DNA from: Candidatus Equicola faecalis
GTDB lineage: Bacteria > Bacteroidota > Bacteroidia > Bacteroidales > Bacteroidaceae
Assembly: GCA_018065185.1 (NCBI GenBank)
Contig: JAGHTU010000022.1
Coordinates: 61,305-125,304 of the forward strand
DNA: 64,000 nucleotides
Direction: 5' to 3'
Of the stretch, positions 37,949 through 45,721 are shown piece after piece (the first letter of the stretch is position 1; every line of letters begins with the position of its first letter). Both the position numbers and the translations under genes were made by a program. Below the pieces are notes generated by a model. It had not been told where the DNA came from, made no database searches, and saw nothing but the letters and a program-made list of their open reading frames with translations.

Positions 37949-39460
37949 TCACTTTACTTCCGGTTTCATAGTAGGGAAGAGTAATACTTCCTGTATGCTC
38001 TGCTGTCCTGTCATAAGGATTGCCAGACGGTCAATACCGATACCGATACCTGAAGTTGGTGGCATTCCATACTGGAGCGCACGCAGGAAGTCGTGGTCGA
38101 TGACCATTGCTTCATCATCACCCTTGTCGGCAAGTTTCATCTGTTCGATGAAACGCTCTTCCTGATCTATCGGGTCGTTGAGTTCGGAATATGCGTTGGC
38201 AAGTTCTTTTCCGTTCACCATCAGTTCGAAACGTTCCGTAAGCCCTGCCTTTGAGCGGTGCATCTTTGTCAGTGGCGACATCTCCATAGGGTAGTCTGTG
38301 ATGAATGTAGGCTGTATGAATGTCCCCTCGCATGTCTCGCCGAAAATCTCATCAATGAGTTTTCCGCGTCCCATCTTGTCTGTATCTTCCACGCCGAGAC
38401 CCTTTGCTATCTTGCGCATCTCATCTTCCGTCATCGCGCTGAGGTCGTGTCCCGTCTTTTCCTTTATTGCATCAAGGATAGGCAGACGGCGGTAAGGAGC
38501 TTTGAATGATATGGTGTTTTCTCCCACCTGCACTTCCGGCTTGCCGTTGACTGCAATACATATCTTTTCCAGCAACTGCTCGGTGAAGGTCATCATCCAG
38601 TTATAATCCTTGTAACTGACGTACAGCTCCATACAGGTGAACTCAGGGTTATGGCTCTTGTCCATACCTTCATTGCGGAAGTTGCGCCCAATCTCGTACA
38701 CACCTTCAAACCCACCCACGATGAGCCGTTTCAGATAGAGCTCGGTTGCGATGCGCAGATACATCTCTTGGTCCAGCGTGTTGTGGTGCGTAATGAACGG
38801 CCGCGCACTTGCCCCTCCTGCTATGAGTTGCAGTATCGGTGTCTCCACCTCCGTGAATCCTGCCTCATCGAACACCTGTCGCATGGTGCGTATCATCGTG
38901 GCACGCTTGAGGAAAGTCTCTTTCACGCCTTCGTTCACCACAAGGTCAACGTAGCGTTGACGGTAGCGCTGTTCAGGGTCATCAAACTTGTCGTATGCCA
39001 CTCCGTCCTTGTATTTCACGATAGGCAGAGGCTTTAGGCTCTTTGCCAGCACCGTCAGTTTCTGTACGTGTATGCTTATCTCGCCCATCTGTGTGCGGAA
39101 CACATATCCGTTGATGCCGATAAAGTCGCCAATGTCAAGCAGTTTCTTGAACACGGTATTGTACATCGTCTTGTCTTCTGTCGGGCAGACGTCATCACGG
39201 CTGATATATAACTGTATGCGCCCTTTGGAGTCTTGTAGTTCTGCAAAACTTGCCTTGCCCATCACGCGACGGCTCATCAAACGGCCTGCCACGCTCACCT
39301 GTCGTGGCTCGTCATCGTCCTTGAAGTTTTCTTTTATCTCTGTAGAGAATGCGTCCGTAGGAAATTCTGCAGCAGGATACGGCTCAATACCGAGATTGCG
39401 TAACTCCTGCAGGCTCTGACGCCTTCCCTGTTCCTGTTCACTGAGGTTATTGATTTCCAT
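37949..39460 (-). CDS. lysS: Lysine--tRNA ligase, class II
   Basis: The 503-residue synthetase charges tRNA-Lys. It has an N-terminal OB anticodon-binding domain (about residues 55-150), motif 2 NFRNEGMDKSHNPEFT (about 262) and motif 3 PPTSGIGIGIDRLAI (about 478). Some Bacteroidales LysS proteins carry a C-terminal extension of about 70 residues; this one ends at the core (LFPTMKPEVK). A -7 element TACTTTTG reads on the minus strand at 39498-39491, about 30 bp upstream, with no clear -33 box. It is the first gene of the lysS-gpsA-pgi group. Confidence 0.95.
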   Translation of the reverse strand: MEINNLSEQEQGRRQSLQELRNLGIEPYPAAEFPTDAFSTEIKENFKDDDEPRQVSVAGRLMSRRVMGKASFAELQDSKGRIQLYISRDDVCPTEDKTMYNTVFKKLLDIGDFIGINGYVFRTQMGEISIHVQKLTVLAKSLKPLPIVKYKDGVAYDKFDDPEQRYRQRYVDLVVNEGVKETFLKRATMIRTMRQVFDEAGFTEVETPILQLIAGGASARPFITHHNTLDQEMYLRIATELYLKRLIVGGFEGVYEIGRNFRNEGMDKSHNPEFTCMELYVSYKDYNWMMTFTEQLLEKICIAVNGKPEVQVGENTISFKAPYRRLPILDAIKEKTGHDLSAMTEDEMRKIAKGLGVEDTDKMGRGKLIDEIFGETCEGTFIQPTFITDYPMEMSPLTKMHRSKAGLTERFELMVNGKELANAYSELNDPIDQEERFIEQMKLADKGDDEAMVIDHDFLRALQYGMPPTSGIGIGIDRLAILMTGQQSIQEVLLFPTMKPEVK

Positions 39461-39719
39461 AATGTTATTGTGTCTTCTTTATTTTGACCACAAAAGTACA
39501 CATTTTTTTTCTATTTCTTGCTTTACAGATGTTTTTCCCTCGCGCGCTGGCGTGTATGTCGTAAAGTGAGAGTTGAGGAAGAATGTATCTGCCTTGACTC
39601 ACGCATCTTCGTTACAGGAAATAGACCGCTATTTCTTCTCTGGATGTGCATGTGCATACTTCCAGATTGCTACGGACGTTTACACCGACCTTCGCTATAA
39701 TCAGGAAGAATGGCTATGA

Positions 39720-39974
39720 TTATTTGGGCATATATTTGCTATAATCTTCACTTTTCTGTTGTAGTGAAGGCGATTGTACTTGTTTCTTCTTTACTTCGTC
39801 AATTAAATCTCGAAGTAAAGCATTATTCTCTTTAAGTTCTGATACAATTGAATAAACTTTTAAATACCATAAAACTATAGGTCTAATTAAAAGCCCAAAT
39901 GCACCTAAAAAAACTACGAATAAAATGATATAAAAAATGCCTATGCCTAACCAAACGCCAAAAAATTCTGCCAT
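39720..39974 (-). CDS. Small membrane protein with C-terminal coiled coil
   Basis: The 84-residue protein has one long or two short hydrophobic segments (residues about 5-40, GIFYIILFVVFLGAFGLLI then PIVLWYL), followed by a charged amphipathic stretch (ELKENNALLRDLIDEVKKK) with heptad spacing and a polar tail. It has no recognised family. It lies 5 bp after the deiminase gene, so the pair is co-transcribed, and both are visibly AT-rich compared with the lysS side. It may anchor or regulate the deiminase; this is speculation from the operon. Confidence 0.6.
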   Translation of the reverse strand: MAEFFGVWLGIGIFYIILFVVFLGAFGLLIRPIVLWYLKVYSIVSELKENNALLRDLIDEVKKKQVQSPSLQQKSEDYSKYMPK

Positions 39975-39979
39975 AATAT

Positions 39980-40795
39980 TTATTTCTTATAATAATTCCA
40001 AGAAACGCAATTCAAAGCGCCTCCATTCTTCACGATTCCCTTTACTTCTACAGGAATGACCTTTGAATCAGGGAATATGCGTGAAATTTGTTCTACAGCT
40101 AATTTGTCTGTCATGATACCTAACTGAGGGACGAAAATATATTTGCCAACCTGCAAATAATTTATGTGCGCCCAACTATTTGTACTTGATACCTTTCCGT
40201 ATTCTAATTCTGATATTTTCGAGAAGTAGGGGGAAAGTGCATCTAATAATTTCTGTCTTAATTCAGGGTCAATATCTTTATATTGATTTAGAAGAATATG
40301 TCCATCAGAAACGAATCTTACCATTCCATCAGCATGTCCATATTCCTCATAGGTATCCCATGGTATTAAGACTAGTTTTGCAGAGAATGCACGTTCTATT
40401 TCTTTTATGATTTCTTCTTTAGTAAGTTCAGAATTCTCTTTGAGAACCTTATCTGTCATTATTACCTTATCTCCGCATAATATCACATTACCACCATCGA
40501 TGATAAGTTTTGTAGAAACTATAGAGTCGTTTGCAAAATCAAATACATCATCTATATTATCTGTAATATATTGCTTGTCATTCTGAAGGTAATCAGGATT
40601 GTACACATAAGACACATAATGACCATTTGAATATACTGGCATATAATCACGAGCCCACAAATCTTTGGTATTTGGTAACAAACCATAGGATATGCCATTT
40701 TCTTCAAGTGATTGTTTGATATTCTCCCAACATTTATATGCAGTAAGATGTTCAGAGAAATATACAATCTGGGGATTCTGTGATTTTTTATTCAT
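39980..40795 (-). CDS. Agmatine deiminase/peptidyl-arginine deiminase (PAD_porph) family enzyme
   Basis: The 271-residue protein shows the family's guanidine-modifying motifs in order: WARDYMPV (about residue 47), IIDGGNVILCGD (about 98), GHADGMVRF (about 153) and the catalytic Cys in NGGALNCVSWN near the C-terminus. Agmatine deiminases are typically about 350 residues, so this is a compact version lacking most of the usual N-terminal blade. Likely chemistry is hydrolysis of a guanidinium group to ureido plus ammonia; the substrate is unknown. There is no signal peptide, so it is probably cytoplasmic, unlike secreted PPAD. AT-rich codon use suggests acquisition. A structured leader and a promoter lie upstream. 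Confidence 0.85.
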   Translation of the reverse strand: MNKKSQNPQIVYFSEHLTAYKCWENIKQSLEENGISYGLLPNTKDLWARDYMPVYSNGHYVSYVYNPDYLQNDKQYITDNIDDVFDFANDSIVSTKLIIDGGNVILCGDKVIMTDKVLKENSELTKEEIIKEIERAFSAKLVLIPWDTYEEYGHADGMVRFVSDGHILLNQYKDIDPELRQKLLDALSPYFSKISELEYGKVSSTNSWAHINYLQVGKYIFVPQLGIMTDKLAVEQISRIFPDSKVIPVEVKGIVKNGGALNCVSWNYYKK

Positions 40796-40857
40796 CTTTT
40801 TTTGTTTTGTGCCTATTGTCTCCCCTGATTCAGCGGTTTTATATTATTTTTACAGAA

Positions 40858-40989
40858 AGCGTGGGAAACTGTACCATGTAGCCCGTTCCATAATTCCAGG
40901 CTCTCGCATTGCCCACTCAGCCAGAACGAGCAACGCAGAACCCACGCACGTGTACATATTAAGAGCATATTGCCCTAATATATACGCAC
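40858..40989 (-). ncRNA. Candidate structured leader RNA upstream of the deiminase gene
   Basis: The minus strand can fold into two adjacent hairpins. In the first, GCGTGGG (40947-40941) pairs with CCCACGC (40865-40859), then CTG with CAG, then GCTCGTTC (40931-40924, minus strand) with GAACGGGC (40888-40881), then GGCT with AGCC, separated by internal loops. The second pairs TATATATTA (40984-40976) with TAATATGTA (40961-40953). In both, the one imperfect position is a G-U wobble on the minus strand but a C-A mismatch on the plus strand, which favours a minus-strand RNA. It ends about 60 nt before the deiminase start. I cannot match it to a known RNA family. Confidence 0.4.
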
Positions 40990-41145
40990 ATGAGCATCTA
41001 CTATTGCTAAGTCTTGGGCTAAGTCGAATTTGCGAGATTCGGAACCATCAAGAACAAAGCGTAAAGTAAACGCCTTTATTTTCCTCTATTTTATGGTCTT
41101 ACTCTAATACTTTTCTCTAAAAGCACTTTATCAAGTAAACCTCTG

Positions 41146-41176
41146 CAAATATATAGAAACATAATAACACGCCAAA
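41146..41176 (-). promoter_or_regulatory. Promoter for the deiminase leader transcript
   Basis: On the minus strand, TTTG (41176-41173), 19 nt, TATATTTG (41153-41146), a full consensus match. A transcript starting near 41139 would carry a leader of about 340 nt before the deiminase start at 40795. It also passes a hairpin at 41059-41073 (GCGT/ACGC). Confidence 0.6.
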
Positions 41177-41300
41177 GAAAATGCACTATTATTTTTTCTA
41201 TCTAAGGATAATACAAGTTTATCACTAAAAGACAATAGTAAAGCAAGCCCAAGATGAGGTGTTTTGCAACCATATAAAAGTTGCCTCTGACCATACTACA

Positions 41301-41465
41301 CCTCGAAGCCGAGCAACCGAAGCCTCAGGGTTGAACCAACGGAGCCTCCAACTTGTCACGACAATTTACTTAAATTTGTCACGATGATTTGCCCAAATTG
41401 TCACGATGATTTAATCAACTTGTCACGATGATTCGTAGGCAACGAGCGGAAGACAGCGAGGCAAC
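41301..41465 (+). repeat. Dispersed intergenic element, family 1 copy B (four units)
   Basis: This has the same element as copy A, in the opposite orientation. The TCGAAG-containing flank leads to GAGCCTCCAAC, then four units with GTCACG at 41355, 41378, 41400 and 41422 (spacing 23, 22, 22), then ATTCGTAGGCAACGAGCGGAAGA-type flank DNA. The three best units share GTCACGATGATTT. It lies in the 1.5-kb non-coding gap 40796-42290 between divergent genes, just before another array family. Confidence 0.85.
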
Positions 41466-41515
41466 GTGCGATTAAAGTTTAATCTGCGAGTGTAAAATCT
41501 GACGAAAGCAACCCT

Positions 41516-41675
41516 GTTCCAACGCATGCTTTTTGACAAACGCACGATTGGGCTTCGACAAACGCTCGTTTGTGCCTCGACAAACGCTCGTTTGTGCCTC
41601 GTCTTCCCATCGTTTGTGAGCAGTCAAACGCACGCTTGGTTTTCAGCCTCCGAAGTCGCGGAACATCTGTTCCAA
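41516..41675 (+). repeat. Dispersed intergenic element, family 2 copy 1 (five 22-bp units)
   Basis: Units are phased at 41535, 41557, 41579, 41601 and 41623, all exactly 22 bp apart. Units 2 and 3 are identical and contain a perfect dyad ACAAACG-CT-CGTTTGT. Unit 4 has diverged in its left half. The element starts GTTCCAACGCATGC and ends in the inverted repeat GGAAC-atct-GTTCC followed by AA. A near-identical copy with one additional unit lies at 63814-63996. Confidence 0.85.
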
Positions 41676-41676
41676 T

Positions 41677-41742
41677 CGAGGGGATTCTCCGGTGCTTTCT
41701 TGGGGGTGTTCCGATGCTATCAAGGGAGTGTTGTGATGCCGT
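41677..41742. repeat. Degenerate 22-bp array (family 3, three units)
   Basis: Three consecutive 22-bp segments start at 41677, 41699 and 41721. They share a G-run near position 4-8 and a GATGC or GGTGC near the end (for example GGGGGTGTTCCGATGCTAT in unit 2), but differ at many other positions. They directly follow the family 2 element and precede family 4. Confidence 0.5.
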
Positions 41743-41751
41743 GCATGGCAT

Positions 41752-41839
41752 CCCTTCGATGGTTATACGGGACCCCTTCGATGGTTATACGGGACCCCTT
41801 CGATGGTTATCCGACCTCCCCTTGATGGAAATCCGCTTC
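41752..41839. repeat. 22-bp tandem array (family 4, four units)
   Basis: Units begin at 41752, 41774, 41796 and 41818, exactly 22 bp apart. The first two are almost identical (CCCTTCGATGGTTATACGGG core), the third differs near its end and the fourth is diverged (CCCCTTGATGGAAATCCG). Open reading frames that cross this stretch (41526-41825 and 41570-42094) are products of the repeats, not genes. Confidence 0.75.
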
Positions 41840-42089
41840 CCGTCTCTTGATTTTCCATTTCTCGCAGTTCTTCTTAATGTTTCTTCAACTAGTGAAGTGG
41901 CGGAGCCAATGACACGCAGAGCAAATCTTGCCTCTTTTGAGGTAATGTCAGAAAGAATATCCCTTTCTGTAAGCAAGCTTTCAAAAGGCATATTCCTTCC
42001 GCCAAGCCATCTCATGATGGCTCAAGATTTGAAGCAGAGGGGCAGAGACCACAGAGAAACCTCTCCAGTCCCCCCTCACAAGAAAGTGC

Positions 42090-42171
42090 ATTAATAAGTC
42101 TCTCACTTTAGGGGGGAGGATTTGGGAGAGGCTTCTTCTCCCTCGCGCGCATGCGCGCGTACCTTATTAAT
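42090..42171. repeat. Long-range inverted repeat around a GC palindrome
   Basis: ATTAATAAG (42090-42098) and CTTATTAAT (42163-42171) are exact inverted repeats. Between them lie a second stem (AAAGTG 42084-42089 with CACTTT), G- and C-runs, and a 16-bp perfect palindrome CGCGCGCATGCGCGCG (42144-42159). It is located about 120 bp upstream of the ATPase gene. It could be an extruding DNA structure or a terminator-like remnant; no function is assigned. Confidence 0.5.
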
Positions 42172-42290
42172 ATGTGGGATAAAAATCTCTTGATGTATGC
42201 CGTAGTTTATAAAACAAACTATAAATTATTTTGAATTATGCTCCAGAAACATTATGTTTGCAGAGCATAATAAATCTTAGGGAGTTATAG

Positions 42291-43661
42291 ATGGAATTTG
42301 TAGATAGAAAAACGGAGCAAGAAAGACTTGCCAGACTATTGTCTAAAAAAGCTTCAGGGTTTGCTGTTGTCCGAGGACGAAGACGCGTGGGGAAGTCAGA
42401 GCTCATCAAGCATGTTCTGACCGAAAAGGATATTTATTTCGAGGCGGACAAGACAGATGCCGCCACACAGATGTCCAATTTGAGTTATGTAATATCTCAT
42501 ACCTTTGAGGGGTTCAGCGATGCGGAATACAAGAATTGGCGTGCATTGCTCACAGCATTGAACCACAGGGTCACGGAGAAGATAACCCTATGCCTTGATG
42601 AATTTCCTTATTTGGTGGAAAGCGACTCGTCACTTCCTTCCGTCATCCAGACACTTCTTGATTCGGATAATCTAAAATACAACATCATTCTTTGCGGTTC
42701 GTCGCAAACGATGATGTACGACCTTACCCACGATGAGGCATCACCCTTGTTCGGCAGAAAAGAGGCTGATTTCAAAATCGGACCAATCAGGTTGCCATTT
42801 TTGCAAGAGGCTTTGGGGCTTGATGAAATAGAGACTATAGAGAATTACGCCGTTTGGGGAGGCATACCCCGATACTGGAAACTTCGTGAAGATTCTTTTT
42901 CCCTTAGAGAAGCGATAGACGAGCACGTCCTTTCCACATTCGGTGCTTTGTATGAGGAGCCTTATCACCTGTTCAAAGACGACCTCAAAGACATAGTCAA
43001 GACCGCAACAATCATGATCATTGTAGGGGGAGGAGCCACACGACTAAAGGAGATAGCAGCAAAGTGTAATGAACCGGCAACCAATCTTTCAAGGCCTTTG
43101 GCAAAATTGATAGATCTTGGTTACTTGGAAAAAGACATCCCTTTCGGAGTATCGGTAAAGGACAATAAGAAAAGCTTGTATCGCATTGCAGATCCGCTGC
43201 TGAATTTTTACTACAGATTTGTGCCTGCCAATAGGTCATTCATAGAGTTAGGCAGAACAGAAATCATAAACCGCTTGCTGAATCAAAGGTTGCCAGAGGT
43301 GACCGGATATTGGTGGGAAAGAATATGCCGCGATGCCGTGACTGGTAATGTCATTAACGGAATCACATACACCGAAGCAAGAAGGTGGTGGGGGCAAGTG
43401 CTCATAGATGGAGTATATAAAGATGTAGAACTGGATGTCGTTGCAGAGTCTTTGGACAAGAAGCACATACTGATAGGAGAATGCAAGTGGACTGCAAGCG
43501 AGAATGGACGCCTGCTCACTAATGAATTGCTGAAAATCGCAACAGCTCTTCCGTTTACGAAAGACAAAAAGTTGGAAATAGTTCTCTTTACCAAAGTCAC
43601 TCCGGTTGAAGATATAGGAAATTCTATCCTTCCGCAGAAAGTCATAGAGCTCTGTAGATAG
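42291..43661 (+). CDS. AAA ATPase with DUF234-type nuclease-like C-terminus
   Basis: The 456-residue protein has an N-terminal ATPase_2/STAND-like domain with Walker A RGRRRVGKSE (about residue 28) and Walker B ITLCLDEFPY (about 96), then the sensor-like ILCGSS and a winged-helix stretch (RLKEIAAKCNEPATNLSRPL, about 250). The C-terminal third has a PD-(D/E)xK-like pattern (VELDVVAES, then ILIGECKW, about residues 379-402), typical of DUF234. Such ATPases are common in accessory regions of Bacteroidetes and archaea; the role is unknown, and defence or mobile-element links are guesses. It lies between a repeat-rich gap and the infC operon, where thrS is often found. Confidence 0.85.
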   Translation: MEFVDRKTEQERLARLLSKKASGFAVVRGRRRVGKSELIKHVLTEKDIYFEADKTDAATQMSNLSYVISHTFEGFSDAEYKNWRALLTALNHRVTEKITLCLDEFPYLVESDSSLPSVIQTLLDSDNLKYNIILCGSSQTMMYDLTHDEASPLFGRKEADFKIGPIRLPFLQEALGLDEIETIENYAVWGGIPRYWKLREDSFSLREAIDEHVLSTFGALYEEPYHLFKDDLKDIVKTATIMIIVGGGATRLKEIAAKCNEPATNLSRPLAKLIDLGYLEKDIPFGVSVKDNKKSLYRIADPLLNFYYRFVPANRSFIELGRTEIINRLLNQRLPEVTGYWWERICRDAVTGNVINGITYTEARRWWGQVLIDGVYKDVELDVVAESLDKKHILIGECKWTASENGRLLTNELLKIATALPFTKDKKLEIVLFTKVTPVEDIGNSILPQKVIELCR

Positions 43662-43721
43662 AGTTACAATCTACCTTGTAGCAATCCGTTTTAAGTTTAT
43701 TGCTAAAATAAGTGCGAAAAT

Positions 43722-43752
43722 TTTGTAGTAAACTGAAAATGTTGTACTTTTG
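43722..43752 (+). promoter_or_regulatory. infC-rpmI-rplT promoter
   Basis: TTTG (43722-43725), 19 nt, TACTTTTG (43745-43752), a full consensus match 22 bp before the infC start. The leader is therefore only about 15 nt. Confidence 0.72.
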
Positions 43753-43774
43753 CGCCGTTTATTAGGAATATTAG

Positions 43775-44464
43775 ATGGGAAAAAAAGACGACTTAAAGAA
43801 CCAATACCGAGTGAATGAAGCCATACACGTGCGCGAGGTGCGCCTTGTCAGCGATGGTGGGGCAGAAGTGATGCCTACGTATAAGGCTATGGCTATGGCA
43901 AAGGAACAGGGTGTGGATTTGGTTGAGATTTCGCCAAATGCCCAGCCACCGGTATGCCGTCTTATTGACTATTCCAAGTTCCTCTACCAGCAGAAGAAAC
44001 GTCAGAAGGAAATGAAGGCGAAACAGGTGAAAGTGGAAGTCAAGGAGATTCGTTTCGGTCCGCAGACTGATGATCACGACTATAACTTCAAGCTGAAGCA
44101 TGCCATTGAGTTCCTCAAAGAAGGAAACAAGGTGAGGGCTTATGTCTTCTTCCGCGGTCGTTCTATTCTCTTCAAGGAGCAGGGTGAGGTGCTTCTCTTG
44201 CGTTTTGCCAATGACCTTGAGGAATACGGCAAGATAGAGAGCATGCCTAATCTGGAAGGCAAGAAGATGTTTCTTTATGTGAGTCCGAAGAAAGCTGGTC
44301 AGGCAAAGAAATCACAGCAAGCCACTGACAGAGCAAAGGAAGAAGCTAAGCGCAAAGAAGAGGAGAAGGCTCAGAAGGAAGAGCAGGCAGTGCAGAATTC
44401 AGTGTTGGCAAACGCCAAGATAAGTCCTGAAGCACTTGCCCGTCTGCAAGCAGAAAAAGAATAA
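43775..44464 (+). CDS. infC: Translation initiation factor IF-3
   Basis: The 229-residue factor binds the 30S subunit, blocks premature 50S joining and checks the start codon. The N-domain opens [17 protein letters not shown] and includes [19 protein letters not shown] (about 50-68); the C-domain holds [17 protein letters not shown] (about 90). The C-terminus has a 45-residue Lys- and Glu-rich tail ([16 protein letters not shown]) beyond the usual 180 residues, common in Bacteroidetes. The start is an ordinary ATG, not the rare AUU used in enterics. Confidence 0.96.
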   Translation: MGKKDDLKNQYRVNEAIHVREVRLVSDGGAEVMPTYKAMAMAKEQGVDLVEISPNAQPPVCRLIDYSKFLYQQKKRQKEMKAKQVKVEVKEIRFGPQTDDHDYNFKLKHAIEFLKEGNKVRAYVFFRGRSILFKEQGEVLLLRFANDLEEYGKIESMPNLEGKKMFLYVSPKKAGQAKKSQQATDRAKEEAKRKEEEKAQKEEQAVQNSVLANAKISPEALARLQAEKE

Positions 44465-44534
44465 ATAGAATAATGCGGCGCGCCGGGTATATGCGTTGTC
44501 GCATGAGTAATAACAAATATAAAAATTAAAAACA

Positions 44535-44732
44535 ATGCCAAAAGTAAAAACAAATTCAGCAGCGAAGAAAAGATTTCGCTTTACTGGGACAGGCAAGATC
44601 AAAAGACGTCATGCCTATCATAGTCACATCCTGACTAAGAAAACAAAGAAGCAAAAACGTAATCTGGTGCATACGGCTATCGTAGATCCTTCAAACATGA
44701 AACAGGTGCGCGACCTGCTCAATTTACGTTAA
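44535..44732 (+). CDS. rpmI: 50S ribosomal protein bL35
   Basis: The 65-residue, highly basic ribosomal protein has the family start [20 protein letters not shown] and the [20 protein letters not shown] core. It is second in the conserved infC-rpmI-rplT operon, 70 bp after infC and 37 bp before rplT. Confidence 0.97.
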   Translation: MPKVKTNSAAKKRFRFTGTGKIKRRHAYHSHILTKKTKKQKRNLVHTAIVDPSNMKQVRDLLNLR

Positions 44733-44769
44733 TTTCTTTAATGTCTAACATCTAAAAACGTAAAGAACT

Positions 44770-45117
44770 ATGCCAAGATCAGTAAATCACGTTGCTTCAA
44801 GAGCAAAGAGAAAAAGAATATTGAAACTCACTCGCGGTTATTATGGAGCGAGAAAGAATGTCTGGACAGTAGCAAAGAACACATGGGAGAAAGGTCTTAC
44901 CTATGCTTTCCGTGACCGTAAGGCAAAGAAACGCAATTTCCGTGCTTTGTGGATTCAGCGTATCAACGCTGCTGCACGTATCGAGGGTATAAGTTATTCA
45001 GCATTGATGGGTAACTTGAAGAAAGCAGGTATTGAGATTAACCGTAAGGTGCTCGCTGACCTAGCAATGAATAACCCAGAAGCATTCAAGGCTATCTGCG
45101 ACAAGGTAAAGAAGTAA
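44770..45117 (+). CDS. rplT: 50S ribosomal protein bL20
   Basis: The 115-residue protein binds 23S rRNA early in 50S assembly. It has the typical basic N-terminal helix ([19 protein letters not shown]) and the core [14 protein letters not shown] followed by [15 protein letters not shown]. It is last in the operon; an intrinsic terminator follows. In other phyla L20 represses its own operon; no obvious control element was seen here. Confidence 0.97.
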   Translation: MPRSVNHVASRAKRKRILKLTRGYYGARKNVWTVAKNTWEKGLTYAFRDRKAKKRNFRALWIQRINAAARIEGISYSALMGNLKKAGIEINRKVLADLAMNNPEAFKAICDKVKK

Positions 45118-45141
45118 GATAAGTATTATTGAATAATGAAG

Positions 45142-45182
45142 AAGGGCTGCAATAAATAGTTGCAGTCCTTTTCTTTTCTTTG
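45142..45182 (+). terminator. rplT operon terminator
   Basis: An 11-bp stem (AAGGGCTGCAA at 45142-45152 with TTGCAGTCCTT at 45160-45170, one G-U pair, 7-nt loop) is followed by a T-rich run, 25 bp after the rplT stop. It is a clear intrinsic terminator. Confidence 0.85.
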
Positions 45183-45241
45183 TGAGATAATTTCGTTTGA
45201 TTTTCGTAACTTTGTCTTCAGTAAATAAAAACAATAAATAT

Positions 45242-45721
45242 ATGGCAATAAGATGTAAGGCCTCCATGTGGTTTGAGGCAAAGGTTAGTTATGAGATGAT
45301 GGCAGAAGAGGGTATGATGAAAACCGTGAAGATGGAATTTGTCATTGATGCCCTGACGTTTGGTGAAGCAGAAAAGCGCGTTATGGAAGAAGCCAGTGCT
45401 TATGCTTCGGGCGGAGTGAACGTTCTGACACTCAAAATTGCTACATTTAAGGAAATCTGTTTCTCTGATTCCGAAGAGGCAGACAAATGGTATAAGGTGA
45501 AAATCAATCAGGTCATCTTTGATGAGAAGTCAGAAAAGGAGAAGCATACGATGATTAACATCCTTGTTCAGGCTTCATCTCTCAAGAATGCACAGCAGAA
45601 TACTGAGGAATATATGCACGGCAGTCTGGCAGACTATACTATTGCATCCGTGACTGAAACAAACATCTACGATGTGCTGGAGTACACAACTATTGAGGAT
45701 GAAAAGCCGATGGCAGACTAA
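45242..45721 (+). CDS. DUF4494 protein
   Basis: The 159-residue soluble protein resembles Bacteroidetes DUF4494: MWFEAKVSYEMMAEEG at the N-terminus, FGEAEKRVMEE near 43, and a second half KWYKVKINQVIFDEKSEKE with repeated beta-alpha character, as if built of two related halves. The start at 45242 is preferred over 45197 because the -7 element TAACTTTG (45207-45214) lies between them. It overlaps the convergent yggS gene by 4 bp. The function is unknown. Confidence 0.82.
   Translation: MAIRCKASMWFEAKVSYEMMAEEGMMKTVKMEFVIDALTFGEAEKRVMEEASAYASGGVNVLTLKIATFKEICFSDSEEADKWYKVKINQVIFDEKSEKEKHTMINILVQASSLKNAQQNTEEYMHGSLADYTIASVTETNIYDVLEYTTIEDEKPMAD

Noticed and set aside
39518-39700. 60-codon plus-strand frame between lysS and the small membrane protein gene
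   Set aside because: There is no start-site signal or domain and the composition is odd (many Cys and Arg). The 259-bp gap otherwise shows only the lysS -7 element.
40858-40947. tRNA, tmRNA, SRP RNA, RNase P RNA or 6S RNA in the deiminase leader
   Set aside because: A GGCTGAGTGG segment resembles a D-arm, but there is no anticodon arm, T-loop or CCA end. The tmRNA, SRP and RNase P signature sequences are missing. 6S RNA could not be confirmed by motif.
41526-42094. Two overlapping plus-strand reading frames of 99 and 174 codons
   Set aside because: They cross the 22-bp arrays; because 22 is not divisible by 3 the same repeat is read in different frames, and the products have no domain. They are artefacts of repeat DNA.
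40796-42290. Insertion sequence or transposon remnant
   Set aside because: No transposase fragment or paired terminal inverted repeats with a target duplication were visible, although the region is repeat-rich.
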